In this document: piece by piece, positions 1 through 8,782 of the stretch
How the letters are laid out: every line of letters starts with the position of its first letter
Numbering within the stretch: position 1 is the stretch's first letter
Source: an uncultured Collinsella sp.
Lineage (GTDB): Bacteria; Actinomycetota; Coriobacteriia; Coriobacteriales; Coriobacteriaceae
Direction: 5' to 3'
Assembly (NCBI GenBank): GCA_934654775.1
Contig: CAKUGR010000018.1
Coordinates: 1-31,873, forward strand
Length of the DNA: 31,873 nucleotides
Made by a program: the position numbers and the translations under genes
Notes under the pieces: generated by a model
What the model saw: only the letters and a program-made list of their open reading frames with translations
What the model was told of the DNA's origin: nothing
Database searches by the model: none

Positions 1-113
1 TCATAGGTGTTGCCGGCATACTCAACCTGGTTGAGCAGCTGGGACAGGACGACGGCGCTCATGATGGCGTCGTTATCAGGGTTCTGGTGACCAAAGACAA
101 GAACGTTTGCCAT
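1..113 (-). CDS. ppaC: Manganese-dependent inorganic pyrophosphatase, N-terminal part (runs off the window)
   Basis: Only the first 37 or so codons are present; the gene continues past base 1. The N-terminus reads MANVLVFGHQNPDNDAIMSA, the first DHH-family signature of family II pyrophosphatases: the His and the two Asp residues of GHxNPDxDA bind the metal centre. The enzyme hydrolyses cytosolic pyrophosphate to phosphate and so pulls biosynthetic reactions forward. The start is fixed by a strong GGAGGAAA ribosome site just upstream. It follows the diguanylate cyclase gene on the same strand after 74 bases that include a GC-only palindrome (about 168-182), so read-through is possible but not shown. 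Other DHH phosphoesterases begin in a similar way, but GHQNPDNDAI is typical of PpaC. Confidence 0.85.
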   Translation of the reverse strand, partial: MANVLVFGHQNPDNDAIMSAVVLSQLLNQVEYAGNTY

Positions 114-187
114 GGGTTTCCTCCATATGCGTGTGTGTACTCATACGTCTCTATGGTAGCACGCGGCGCGGCCGCGGCCGCCAACGT

Positions 188-2068
188 CTATCGCTCGGCG
201 TGGTTGCGCTCCTTGCACTCGTACATGCGCTGGTCGGCGAGGATACGCACCTCCTCGGCACTGCCCTCGCACGGATAATGTGCAAAGCCGCAGCTCGCGC
301 TGATCTCGATCACATGTTCATCGATCACAAACGGCTCAGACAGCGCCTCCTGGATGCGCTCGAGCACCCGCTGCGCCTGCAGATCACTCGCTGCGGAGCT
401 CACGAGCACCGTAAACTCATCGCCACCGATGCGGAAGGCGTAGTCGTCGGCGCGCACGATACGCTGCAGGCGCTTGCCAACCGCCTGGAGCAGCTTGTCG
501 CCCGCGTTGTGTCCATAGGTGTCGTTGACCGGTTTGAACTTGTCGAGGTCGATATAGAAGAGCATAAAGGGCTCGTGCCGCTGCTCCTTGCGCTCGAGCA
601 TCGCAGCAAAGCACCGCTCGTTAAAGAGCCCGGTGAGGCCGTCGGTATTCGCCAAGTTCTCGAGCTCCACGCGCTGGGCAATATCCTGCGTGATTAGCAT
701 CACGGTGCGCACCTTGCCCTCGGCATCAAAGCTCACCGGCACGACATTCATGATCCGGTAGACGTTCTCGTTGCGGCCACAGTACTCGATCTTTTGGATG
801 TCGTCCATGTCCTTGATCGTGTCGCGCAGGCACTCGGCATCGAGCAGCTGGTTCATCTTGAGCGTCTCGCCCTGCGAAAGCGGAAGGAAACGGTCCGCGA
901 TCTGGTCGATAAGCCACTGGTAGGAGCCCGTCGCGCTATAGGCCGGCTCGTCAAGCTGATGCTCAAAATACTCGTAGGTATCGCTCACCAGGTCGCACAC
1001 GGCAAAGCGGTCGACGACCTTGCCCATACCGCTAAAGAGCTTGCTGGTCAGCTCCTTTTGCCTCTCCGCCATCTGACGCTCACGCTCCTTGGCCTCGAGC
1101 TCATGCTCGCGCAGACGGATCTTGCCGTGCTCGTAGTTCACCAAAACCGCCACGATAAGCGCCGCGACCGCGGCACACAAAACCAGCAACACCAGGATCG
1201 TCACCTGGGCCGCGTTGCTCATGCCGGCATCGACCGCATCGGAAGCGACCACGCCCACCATCGACCAGTCCTCAATGCCCACCGCATGATACACCAGATA
1301 GTAGTTGCGCCCGTCATAGCGCATGGTCTGGGCGCCGGAGCGCCCATCCTTGATATGTTCCTTAAAGTCGTCGAGCGTGCCGCGCGTAAACTCGGCGTGC
1401 TTTTCCAGATGACTGTTGAGATTGACAATATAGCCGGTGAGCTCCGTCCTGTCTTGCAGCGGAATCACCACGTCTCCCTTGGAATCCACCACGTAGCAGT
1501 CACTGTTGCCGTCGAATAGCCTCGTCGAGGAAAGTGCCTCCACCACGCTATCGTCATAGGTTACGGCGATTCCCGTGTACGTGACACCGTTGGCGACGAT
1601 GGGGGTCTTTAGCGGCTCGGCGAAGACCACGCGACGGTGTCCCACAGTCGACTCATAGCTCGTAAGGACCGGCTCTCCGTCTTGAAACAGCGCGCTAAAT
1701 GCCTTGCCCATCCCCGTGCTGCGTGTGGTCTTGCCCGAGACGGCGATCATATCGTGCGCCTGGTTAAATAGATAGAAGTCGGCGTAGCCCCACAAATCCT
1801 GCTGCTTTTTTACCTCGTCCCAGGCGCGATCGAAGTCGCCTAAGCGCGACGAGTAGTTAAGCACGTCCTCCCAGGACCCGAGCAGCGCCCAATTGCGGCG
1901 GGTGAAGATACGAAACGTCTTGCGCACCTGGGCATAGGTCGAGGCAACGTGTCCGGAACTCTCGGTAAAGATGATGTCACCCAGATATGAACGATAGGCA
2001 AGGGCTCCCCCGGTAACCGCCACCACCACGACGATAGTCGCAACCAGCATCTTTGCCCTCTTACCCAT
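188..2068 (-). CDS. Membrane-bound diguanylate cyclase with extracellular dCache-type sensor
   Basis: 626 residues. A first membrane segment (about 7-25) is followed by a ~260-residue extracytoplasmic region of dCache type. A second membrane segment (about 287-309) leads into a charged coiled-coil stretch (EHELEAKERERQMAERQKEL), a PAS-like region and a C-terminal GGDEF domain. The catalytic motif GGDEF is intact at about 548-552. RADD lies five residues before it, which matches the RxxD product-inhibition site, so the enzyme should make cyclic di-GMP and be feedback inhibited. I chose the start MGKRAKML because AGAGGGG lies at the right distance; an in-frame ATG 27 codons upstream lacks this. 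The sensed ligand cannot be read from the sequence. No EAL or HD-GYP partner lies in the window. Confidence 0.9.
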   Translation of the reverse strand: MGKRAKMLVATIVVVVAVTGGALAYRSYLGDIIFTESSGHVASTYAQVRKTFRIFTRRNWALLGSWEDVLNYSSRLGDFDRAWDEVKKQQDLWGYADFYLFNQAHDMIAVSGKTTRSTGMGKAFSALFQDGEPVLTSYESTVGHRRVVFAEPLKTPIVANGVTYTGIAVTYDDSVVEALSSTRLFDGNSDCYVVDSKGDVVIPLQDRTELTGYIVNLNSHLEKHAEFTRGTLDDFKEHIKDGRSGAQTMRYDGRNYYLVYHAVGIEDWSMVGVVASDAVDAGMSNAAQVTILVLLVLCAAVAALIVAVLVNYEHGKIRLREHELEAKERERQMAERQKELTSKLFSGMGKVVDRFAVCDLVSDTYEYFEHQLDEPAYSATGSYQWLIDQIADRFLPLSQGETLKMNQLLDAECLRDTIKDMDDIQKIEYCGRNENVYRIMNVVPVSFDAEGKVRTVMLITQDIAQRVELENLANTDGLTGLFNERCFAAMLERKEQRHEPFMLFYIDLDKFKPVNDTYGHNAGDKLLQAVGKRLQRIVRADDYAFRIGGDEFTVLVSSAASDLQAQRVLERIQEALSEPFVIDEHVIEISASCGFAHYPCEGSAEEVRILADQRMYECKERNHAER

Positions 2069-2298
2069 ACTCGAGCCCCTCTTTTCCCTGCGGTGGCACG
2101 GCTCGGCAGGCATCGCGAGACCGGCGCTCAGACGTGCAAATATTCCCACAACCGCATAAGCGACGCAATTGTGCGCAACGGCAGCAAAAGACCCTCAACT
2201 GGCTGCTGAAGCGGTCGAGGGCCCAATTGGCTCGATATGAGGTGGCAGGCGGTGCACTTCTCCGTGGATGCGGAAGGCCACGCCCGAGGCGCCCCCCC

Positions 2299-3252
2299 CT
2301 ATTTACCGGCAGCGCGCAGGGCTACGTAGGCGGCGCCGATGATGCCGGCATCGTTGCCGAGCGAGGCGACCTCGATGGGCGTCTCGCGCGAGGCGGAAAG
2401 CGCGTACTGCTTAAAGTGCTCGCGGACCTTGCCGAGGTAGACATCGGCCGAAGCGGAAGCGCCGCCACCAATCAGGAACATCTCGGGATCGACCACGTTG
2501 GCAATAAGCGCCAGGGCGCGGCCGAGATAGTCGGCCATGGTATCGGCAGCTGCCAGCGCGAGCTTGTCGCCCTCGCGGCAGGCCTGGAACACGTCCTTGG
2601 AATCAGAGGGGCCGGTGAGCTCGATGGGGTCGACGCCCGCCTTCTTGCACTCGGCAAGATAGTTGCTCACCACGCCGGTGGCGCTGGAATACTGCTCCAG
2701 GTGGCCATGACCGCCGCAGCCGCAGGTGCGCTCCTCAGCCGGGTTCAGGCACATGTGGCCAATCTCGCCGCCGGCGCCTACAACGCCCGACACCACGTCG
2801 CCGTTGACGATGACGCCGCCGCCCACGCCGGTACCGATGGTGACCATCACCACGTTCTGCACGCCCTTGGCGGAACCGAGCCAAGCCTCACCCATGGCAG
2901 CGGCGTTGGCATCGTTCTCGTACTTCACGACCGCGTCGGGGCAGTGCTTCTGAATGGCGACTCTTAGCTCGGGCAGGTTAATAGCAATGTTGGCCTTGAC
3001 CTTGGCATCGCCCGATGCCGGAATGGGGCACGGAACGGCCAGACCAATGCCCGCCACAAAGGCGCGCGGAATCTGGGCCTTGGCGACCACCTGGTCGATA
3101 GCCTCGGTCACCGCGGCAAAGCCCGCGGCGTCAACGATGGGAGGCGTGGGCACGCTGGCCTTGGCCAGCAGGTTGCCGTCCTCGTCGAACAGGCCCTCCT
3201 TAACCGAAGTGCCGCCGACGTCGATGCCGATGTAATACTGCTTAGGTTCCAT
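2299..3252 (-). CDS. glk: ROK-family glucokinase
   Basis: 317 residues starting MEPKQYYIGIDVGGTSVKEG, the phosphate-binding loop of the ASKHA fold. The central GTGVGGGVIVNG segment and the ROK zinc site (GHMCLNP followed by CGCGGHGHLE, with the His and three Cys ligands) are complete. The protein should phosphorylate glucose, or a related hexose, with ATP in the cytosol. ROK regulators carry an N-terminal helix-turn-helix; this protein does not, so it is a kinase. Start chosen at 3252 with an AAAGGTGG ribosome site. It is divergent from a GntR regulator and manA, so the intergenic region may control both directions. Specificity for glucose over N-acetylmannosamine or fructose is inferred only from overall resemblance. 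Confidence 0.87.
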   Translation of the reverse strand: MEPKQYYIGIDVGGTSVKEGLFDEDGNLLAKASVPTPPIVDAAGFAAVTEAIDQVVAKAQIPRAFVAGIGLAVPCPIPASGDAKVKANIAINLPELRVAIQKHCPDAVVKYENDANAAAMGEAWLGSAKGVQNVVMVTIGTGVGGGVIVNGDVVSGVVGAGGEIGHMCLNPAEERTCGCGGHGHLEQYSSATGVVSNYLAECKKAGVDPIELTGPSDSKDVFQACREGDKLALAAADTMADYLGRALALIANVVDPEMFLIGGGASASADVYLGKVREHFKQYALSASRETPIEVASLGNDAGIIGAAYVALRAAGK

Positions 3253-3592
3253 GGGAGCCCACCTTTCTCGTTTAAACATTGCCTGTATGGTACCGCTCCC
3301 AAGGCAAAAACTTGCCAAAAAGGGACAGGTTTGTTTTGGCAGGTTTTACCTGTGAAAACGCAGGGCATGGAATTTGGCTCGTTGGGCGGTAAAACGGCTC
3401 AACCCCATCCTCGAGTCGATCAATTTGCTCAACACCACATTATTCGAATGCATATTCATTTAGAGCGCTCTAGTTTTTAAAGAGAAGCGTTTTTTAATTA
3501 AACCTTTCTCGAACTTTTCAAAAACGCAATAGGGATGCTTAGGTGTTGGCTATACTTTCTTTTGTACTCAATCAAGCCGGAAAGGAGGTTCC
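3253..3592. other. 340-base divergent intergenic region between glucokinase and GntR regulator
   Basis: The half near glucokinase holds a repeat-like hairpin (TGCCAAAA at 3313-3320 with TTTTGGCA at 3334-3341, enclosing GGGACAGGTTTG, then CAGGT/ACCTG at 3340-3352). Its wording resembles the GGGGCCAGGTTTG hairpin at 9781-9849. The half near the GntR gene is AT-rich and contains a 12-base perfect palindrome at 3461-3472 and a TATACT -10-like box at 3551-3556. I see no convincing open reading frame. Confidence 0.6.
3461..3472. promoter_or_regulatory. Perfect palindrome TAGAGCGCTCTA, candidate GntR operator
   Basis: TAGAGCGCTCTA is its own reverse complement and lies about 120 bases upstream of the GntR/UTRA gene, in an AT-rich stretch between two divergent sugar genes. 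HutC-type GntR regulators bind short palindromes near their own promoters, so this is a reasonable operator candidate. The distance to the -10 box at 3551 is large, which weakens the case. Confidence 0.35.
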
Positions 3593-4312
3593 ATGATTCC
3601 CAAATACGAGGCGATAGCTGCAGATATCCGTCGAAGCATCGAGGACGGCGCCCTTAAGCCGGGTGACAAACTGCCCACCGTTGTAGAGTTCTGCGAGCTC
3701 TATAGCGTTTCTAAGATCACCGTCAAACGTGCGATTGAGCAGATTACCGAAGATGGCTTGGTCACCAGCCGGCGCGGATCGGGTACCTACGTTAAGGACA
3801 CAGCAGGACTTCCCGGCCAGGCGTTTTTCCAGGGCAAAAACGACCGCGCCCAAGGCTTTTCGTATGAGCACCGTGGGGAGAAGGTGACCTCGGTGGTCTA
3901 CGATTTCTCGATCGTCAATCCGCCGGCAGAGGTTGCGACCCAACTGGGCATTGCCGAGGATGACTTTGCGTACCACATCGTGCGCGTGCGCCAGGTCGAC
4001 GAGAAGCCTATCGTTATCGAGTACACCTATATGCCGCTCGAGCTCATCCCGGGCCTAAAAAAGAAGGACCTGTATGGTTCGGTCTACAGCTTCATCCGTG
4101 AGCAGCGCGGCCTTAAGATCTCGAGTTTCCACCGCACCATTCGCGCTGTCGCGGCAACTGAGGAAGAAGCCGAACGTTTGGATACCAAACCCGGCTCTCC
4201 CCTGCTCGAGCTCAACCAGATTGGCTTTTTGGACAGCGGTACCGCATTTGAGTACTCGATTTCGCGCAACGTGGGCGACCGCTTTGAGCTGCACAACGTA
4301 ACGCTGGCCTAG
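3593..4312 (+). CDS. GntR-family transcriptional regulator with UTRA effector domain (HutC subfamily)
   Basis: 239 residues. Residues 1-70 form the GntR winged helix-turn-helix: KYEAIAADIRRSIEDGALKP, then KLPTVVEF, VSKITVKRAIEQ and the wing RRGSGTYVKD. Residues about 85-239 form the UTRA domain, which in this subfamily binds small effectors, often phosphorylated sugars. The start is set by AAAGGAGG at 3581-3588. manA follows on the same strand after 72 bases and glucokinase diverges upstream, so a role in hexose or amino-sugar control is likely by context. Its effector and targets cannot be read from sequence. Confidence 0.92.
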   Translation: MIPKYEAIAADIRRSIEDGALKPGDKLPTVVEFCELYSVSKITVKRAIEQITEDGLVTSRRGSGTYVKDTAGLPGQAFFQGKNDRAQGFSYEHRGEKVTSVVYDFSIVNPPAEVATQLGIAEDDFAYHIVRVRQVDEKPIVIEYTYMPLELIPGLKKKDLYGSVYSFIREQRGLKISSFHRTIRAVAATEEEAERLDTKPGSPLLELNQIGFLDSGTAFEYSISRNVGDRFELHNVTLA

Positions 4313-4384
4313 TTTTGTAATCCGGTGGGTGCTCGTTTTGATCTGTCTTACGCGGCACCCGCACAACCTTATGGGAGTATGCAC

Positions 4385-5317
4385 ATGTCCGATTTGATTA
4401 AACTCACGCCGATCTTCCACGAGAAGATCTGGGGCGGCCGCCAGCTGGAGACCGTGTTTGGCTACGACATTCCCGAGGGTCCCATCGGTGAGTGCTGGGC
4501 CATCTCGGCCCATCCCAACGGCGACTGCCAGATTGCGGAGGGCCCGTATACAGGCCACGCGCTTTCGTGGCTGTGGGCCGAGCACCGCGAGCTCTTTGGC
4601 AATTGCGAGGGCAAGGAGTTCCCGCTGCTCATTAAGATTCTGGACGCCAAGGACGACCTTTCAATCCAGATTCATCCCAACGACGAGTACGCCGCCGAGC
4701 ACGAGAACGGCAGCCTGGGCAAAACCGAGTGCTGGTATGTGCTGGACTGCGAGCCCGGCGCCACGATCATCGTCGGCCAGCGTGCCAAGGACCGCGCCGA
4801 GGCCGCACAGATGATCGAGGAAGGCCGTTGGGACGACATGCTCAACGTGCTGCCGATCCACAAGGGTGACTTTTTCCAGATCGACTCCGGCACCGTTCAC
4901 GCCATCAAGACCGGCACGCTGATTCTGGAGACGCAGCAGTCGAGCGACGTGACGTATCGCCTGTACGACTACGACCGTCCCGGCACCGACGGAAAGCTGC
5001 GCCCGCTGCACATTGAGCAGAGCCTGGATTGCATCGACTTTAACGCGCAGGCACCGACCGACGGTACCGTAACCGCGCCCGAGATCGATGGCGTAACCGA
5101 GCTCGAGTCCAACCCCTGCTACACCGTCGATCGCGTGCGCGTCGATGGCAGCAAGACCCTGGAGCAGCGCTGGCCCTTCATGTGCCTGTCGGTCATCGAC
5201 GGCAAAGGCACCGTCTGCGGCGACCCCGTCCACAAAGGCAGCCACCTGCTGGCGCCCAGCACCGTGGACAAGATTGAACTCGAGGGCACCATGGAGCTAA
5301 TCATTAGCCATCTCTAA
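4385..5317 (+). CDS. manA: Mannose-6-phosphate isomerase, class I (short form)
   Basis: 310 residues, the length of the short Bacillus-type enzymes. Zinc-site residues are visible in SIQIHPNDEYA (Gln and His), in the following GKTECWYVLD (Glu) and in DSGTVHAI (His). The enzyme interconverts mannose 6-phosphate and fructose 6-phosphate, joining mannose to glycolysis or feeding mannose-based glycans. The start at 4385 (MSDLIKLTP) is supported by GGGAG at 4373-4377; an ATG two codons earlier (4379) would add Met-His. It probably shares a transcript with the GntR regulator upstream. A strong GC hairpin follows at 5345-5378. Confidence 0.93.
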   Translation: MSDLIKLTPIFHEKIWGGRQLETVFGYDIPEGPIGECWAISAHPNGDCQIAEGPYTGHALSWLWAEHRELFGNCEGKEFPLLIKILDAKDDLSIQIHPNDEYAAEHENGSLGKTECWYVLDCEPGATIIVGQRAKDRAEAAQMIEEGRWDDMLNVLPIHKGDFFQIDSGTVHAIKTGTLILETQQSSDVTYRLYDYDRPGTDGKLRPLHIEQSLDCIDFNAQAPTDGTVTAPEIDGVTELESNPCYTVDRVRVDGSKTLEQRWPFMCLSVIDGKGTVCGDPVHKGSHLLAPSTVDKIELEGTMELIISHL

Positions 5318-5344
5318 GCCGCAGCAACAACCCAAAATGTAACA

Positions 5345-5378
5345 AGGGGCTCCCCCGTTCTTCGACGGGGGAGCCCCT
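5345..5378 (+). terminator. Terminator-like hairpin after manA
   Basis: Perfect 14-base arms, AGGGGCTCCCCCGT (5345-5358) and ACGGGGGAGCCCCT (5365-5378), with a TCTTCG loop. Only a weak T-containing tail (TCATATCTATTT) follows, so termination efficiency is uncertain. It separates manA from the convergent pcrA. Confidence 0.75.
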
Positions 5379-5475
5379 GCTCATATCTATTTATCAGCCC
5401 ACCCGGTTTTCCAGACAAAAAGCGATCGAGCAGACTTGCACCTATCCGTTGCAAGCCGTAACGCCGCAAGGAAAA

Positions 5476-5590
5476 GGGCGCGACGGGGGCTTTGGTCGAT
5501 CGCGAGTTCCGCACGAGCCGGAGAGCACTTAATGTGCTCTCCGTGCGAGCAGGACTGTCCGAGCAGGCGACCAAAGCCCCCGGCGCGCCC
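5476..5590. repeat. 115-base structured element at the 3' end of pcrA, apical loop TTAAT
   Basis: A long outer stem pairs GGGCGCG and GGGGGCTTTGGTCG (5476-5498) with CGACCAAAGCCCCC and GCGCGCCC (5568-5590). Inside is a second stem, GGAGAGCAC-TTAAT-GTGCTCTCC, flanked by CGCAC/GTGCG. It begins only 14 bases beyond the pcrA stop, so pcrA transcripts would fold it. A separate small hairpin CTTGCA/TGCAAG lies at about 5434-5455. The architecture and apical loop resemble the element after purH (14667-14766). It could be a terminator, an RNA-stabilising structure or a repeat-family member. Confidence 0.7.
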
Positions 5591-5604
5591 GGTCAACCTC
5601 GCAG

Positions 5605-8508
5605 TTAGGCATTCAGCTTGACGATCGGTGCAAAACCCTTCATCAGCTTTTTGGTCTGGCCGGTCTTCTCGAATTGGACCTCGATCATGTCTCCGACGAC
5701 CGAGATCACGGTGCCCGTGCCAAAGGTCTTGTGGCTCACGGTATCGCCCGCGGCAAAGTCCTGCGACGCGCTGGCGCGATCGACCTTGCGCTCCACCGTC
5801 GGCGACACCTTGGACGAGGGCTTTTTGGCTCGCGGCGCGCCCGAGCCAAAGGTCGAGGCAACACGGCCGGCGTCGGGCGAGACCCCACGATGGCGCTCGG
5901 TCCCATAACTGCTGCCGCCAAAGAAATCGTCGAAGCTCGAACCGCCGCGCGAACCAGAACCGCCGGTCGAGCGCGTATGCGAGCCAAACACCTTGCCGCC
6001 ATACATATCCGAGCCCATGCCCGAGCCAAAGGTGCCGTGACGGTCGCCGCGCTTCTCCCAGCCCGTGCCCTCAAAACCGGCAGAGCCGATACCGCTAAAC
6101 TCGATGTCCTCAAACGGAATCTCGTTGAGGAAGCGCGAGCGCGGGTTGGCAGAGGTCGAGCCGTAGGTGCGACGCGTGGCCGCATAGGTCAGGAACAGAC
6201 GCTTACGGGCACGCGTGATGGCAACGTAGGCCAGGCGACGCTCCTCCTCGAGCTTGCCCGGATCATCGCTGCCGCCAAAGTCATGCACGTGCGGGAAGAT
6301 GCCCTCCTCCATACCGGCAACGAACACCGCCGGGAACTCCAGGCCCTTGGCGGAGTGGATGGTCATCATGGTGATGGCATGCGTCTCGCCGGCCAGGGAA
6401 TCCAAGTCGGAACGTAGGGCCAGCCACTCCATGAGTGCCGGCAGCGCCTTACAGGTGAGCGGACCGTAGGTGCGCTCGATCTCGTCGGCATGCACGGCAC
6501 CCGCCGGCATCTCCGTCGGCGCGGCATACGCGTTGCCCGCAATGGCGGCGGCCAGGGCATCCTGCGGCGAGAGCGCCGGGGCGGCTAGGCTATCGAGCGG
6601 ATTGGAACCTGCGGCATCACGCGCGCCAACGAGCGCCTCAAACGAGGACGCAGGTGCGGACGGTCCCGGCTCGGGCGCAGGCGCGCTCACCACAACGGGC
6701 TCGGGTTCGACGCCGGCAGGCACGTCGGCAACACCGGCCGCGCGCAGCTCTTCTAGGCTCTCGAGCGTACCCTCGATATCCTCGTGTGTCTCCTCAAATT
6801 CTGCGGCGACGCCCAAGAATTCCTGAATGTTCTCGGCGCGGCTCTCGGACTCCATGGTGCCCTCGGCGCGGAACGCCTGCAGCAGGCCCGTCTTATCGAC
6901 AATCATCTCGACGACGTCCTTGAGCTCGCCGTCCATGCGGCGGCCCTCACGCACCAGCGACACAAAGCTCGACAGGCCATTGCGGACCTTGGCACTAAAC
7001 ATGCCCGTCTCGGCCGTCGCGATCTCGCAAGCTTGGAAGAACGAGCAACGGTTGTCGCGCGCCAGCTGCTCGATCTTTTGGATCGAGGTGGAGCCGATGC
7101 CACGACGCGGCGTGTTGATGACGCGCTTGACGCTCATCTCGTCTGCCGGGTTCACGATCATCTTGAGGTAGGCCATGACGTCGCGGATCTCGGCACGGTC
7201 GAAGAATCGCGTGCCGCCCACGATCTTGTAGGGCACGCCCGCGCGCAGGAACATATCTTCGAGAATACGCGACTGGGCGTTGGTGCGATAGAACACGGCG
7301 ATGTCGTCGTAGCTTGTGCCCTTGGAATGCAGCTTCTCAATCTCGCCGGCAATCCAGCGACCCTCGTCGCGCTCGTCGCTCGCCTGGAAGGCCTGGATCT
7401 TCTCGCCGTCGCCCTCGGCCGTAAACAGGCGCTTGTCCTTGCGCTGCGAGTTATGGCGCACCACGGCGTTCGCGGCGCTCAGGATATGACCCGTGGAGCG
7501 GTAGTTCTGCTCCAGCTTGACGGTCTTGCAGTTTTTAAAGTCCTTCTCGAAATCTAGGATGTTGGTGATGTCGGCACCGCGCCAGCTGTAAATGGACTGG
7601 TCGTCGTCGCCCACGACCATGAGGTTTTGGTACTTGGCGGCCAGCAGGTTGGCGATCTCGTACTGGACGTGGTTGGTGTCCTGATACTCGTCGACGCTAA
7701 TGTAGCGGAAGCGCTCCTGGTACTTGTCGAGTACCTCGGGGCGGGTGCGCAGCAGCTCGAGCGTGCGCACGAGTAGGTCGTCGAAGTCCATGGCGTTGGC
7801 GGCACGCAGGCGGCGCTCCAGTTCCATATAGACCTGCGCGGCCTTTTTGTCGTTGGGACTGTCGGCGGATTTGAGCATGTCCTCGGGCCCGATCATGGCG
7901 TTTTTGGCCGAGCTGATCTTGCTGCGGATCATGTTGATAGGGAACTGCTTTTGCTCGATGCCGAGCGCCTGCATAATGTCGCGCACCATGCGCTTTGAGT
8001 CGTCATCATCGTAAATGGTGAACTGACCGGTGTAGCCCAGCAGGTCGGCGTCCTCGCGCAGCATGCGCACGCACATGGCGTGGAAGGTGCACACCCACAT
8101 GCCGCGGGTGCCGCTGGGGATGAGCGCCGCCAGACGCTCGCGCATCTCGGCCGCGGCCTTGTTGGTAAACGTGATGGCCAGGACCTGCCAGGGCTTAACG
8201 CCCAGGTCGCCCAGCATATGAGCGATGCGGAAGGTCAAGACGCGGGTCTTGCCCGAGCCGGCGCCGGCAAGGACCAGCAGCGGGCCCTCGGTGGTCAGGA
8301 CCGCCTCGCGCTGGGCGGGATTGAGGCTATCGATGTCGACGAGCGGCTTGGCGGGCTTGGGCGCGGGAGCCGGAGCGTCGTAGATGTCGAGTGGAACGAG
8401 CTCGGGCTCCGGCGCGGCAGGGGCGGCGTACGCGTCGAGCGGCACGGGCTCCGGTGCGGGCGGAATGGGCGCGGCGGTGTTCTTTTCCCAGGGCAAGGGC
8501 TGGGTCAT
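5605..8508 (-). CDS. pcrA: ATP-dependent 3'-5' DNA helicase PcrA/UvrD
   Basis: 967 residues, well above the usual 720-780. Superfamily 1 motifs are in order: Q-motif region LNPAQREAV (about 62-70), Walker A GAGSGKT (about 82-88), TFTNKAAAEM, motif II DEYQDT, motif III GDDDQSIYSWRGA, motif IV LEQNYRST, TIHSAKGLEF and VAITRARKRL. The C-terminus (about 917-967) is the Tudor-like RNA-polymerase-binding module, GDTVSHKTFGTGTVISV. It unwinds DNA in nucleotide-excision and mismatch repair and clears replication-transcription conflicts. The extra length comes from a Pro/Ala-rich N-terminal tail of ~55 residues and a low-complexity Ala/Pro/Glu insertion at about 585-680 within the 2B region. Start chosen at 8508 with GAGGAG upstream; the frame stays open 28 codons further. 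Confidence 0.95.
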   Translation of the reverse strand: MTQPLPWEKNTAAPIPPAPEPVPLDAYAAPAAPEPELVPLDIYDAPAPAPKPAKPLVDIDSLNPAQREAVLTTEGPLLVLAGAGSGKTRVLTFRIAHMLGDLGVKPWQVLAITFTNKAAAEMRERLAALIPSGTRGMWVCTFHAMCVRMLREDADLLGYTGQFTIYDDDDSKRMVRDIMQALGIEQKQFPINMIRSKISSAKNAMIGPEDMLKSADSPNDKKAAQVYMELERRLRAANAMDFDDLLVRTLELLRTRPEVLDKYQERFRYISVDEYQDTNHVQYEIANLLAAKYQNLMVVGDDDQSIYSWRGADITNILDFEKDFKNCKTVKLEQNYRSTGHILSAANAVVRHNSQRKDKRLFTAEGDGEKIQAFQASDERDEGRWIAGEIEKLHSKGTSYDDIAVFYRTNAQSRILEDMFLRAGVPYKIVGGTRFFDRAEIRDVMAYLKMIVNPADEMSVKRVINTPRRGIGSTSIQKIEQLARDNRCSFFQACEIATAETGMFSAKVRNGLSSFVSLVREGRRMDGELKDVVEMIVDKTGLLQAFRAEGTMESESRAENIQEFLGVAAEFEETHEDIEGTLESLEELRAAGVADVPAGVEPEPVVVSAPAPEPGPSAPASSFEALVGARDAAGSNPLDSLAAPALSPQDALAAAIAGNAYAAPTEMPAGAVHADEIERTYGPLTCKALPALMEWLALRSDLDSLAGETHAITMMTIHSAKGLEFPAVFVAGMEEGIFPHVHDFGGSDDPGKLEEERRLAYVAITRARKRLFLTYAATRRTYGSTSANPRSRFLNEIPFEDIEFSGIGSAGFEGTGWEKRGDRHGTFGSGMGSDMYGGKVFGSHTRSTGGSGSRGGSSFDDFFGGSSYGTERHRGVSPDAGRVASTFGSGAPRAKKPSSKVSPTVERKVDRASASQDFAAGDTVSHKTFGTGTVISVVGDMIEVQFEKTGQTKKLMKGFAPIVKLNA

Positions 8509-8646
8509 GGGCGACTCCTCATCTGACGGACGGCGCGCCTGCGGGCGGCGCCATAGTTTGAGCCGTACCAGTATACCGAGCCGCGCGGACACCGACGCAA
8601 ATCACACCACGACTCCGCGCGCCGCCACCACCCAAGCACCCCCAAA

Positions 8647-8717
8647 TAAGTTGCGGTGAAATAGTTCCTCCAAACGGCCTTCTGGCCCCTAAACAGGAAC
8701 TATTCCACCGCAACTTA
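8647..8717 (+). repeat. REP-like palindrome, copy 1
   Basis: Arms of 23 bases (8647-8669 and 8695-8717) beginning TAAGTTGCGGTGAAATAG and ending CTATTCCACCGCAACTTA are complementary except for one G-T position. They enclose a 25-base loop with AAACGGCC. A second copy occurs inverted at 30249-30318. It lies between the divergent pcrA and hydroxyacid dehydrogenase genes and overlaps the ATG at 8717, which argues against that ATG as a start. The rest of 8509-8782 holds no gene that I can support. Confidence 0.9.
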
Positions 8718-8782
8718 TGTTGGCTCGAGGGGATAGAATATCTACCATTTCTACCCCGTCCCCACATGGCAGGAGGGCTGTT

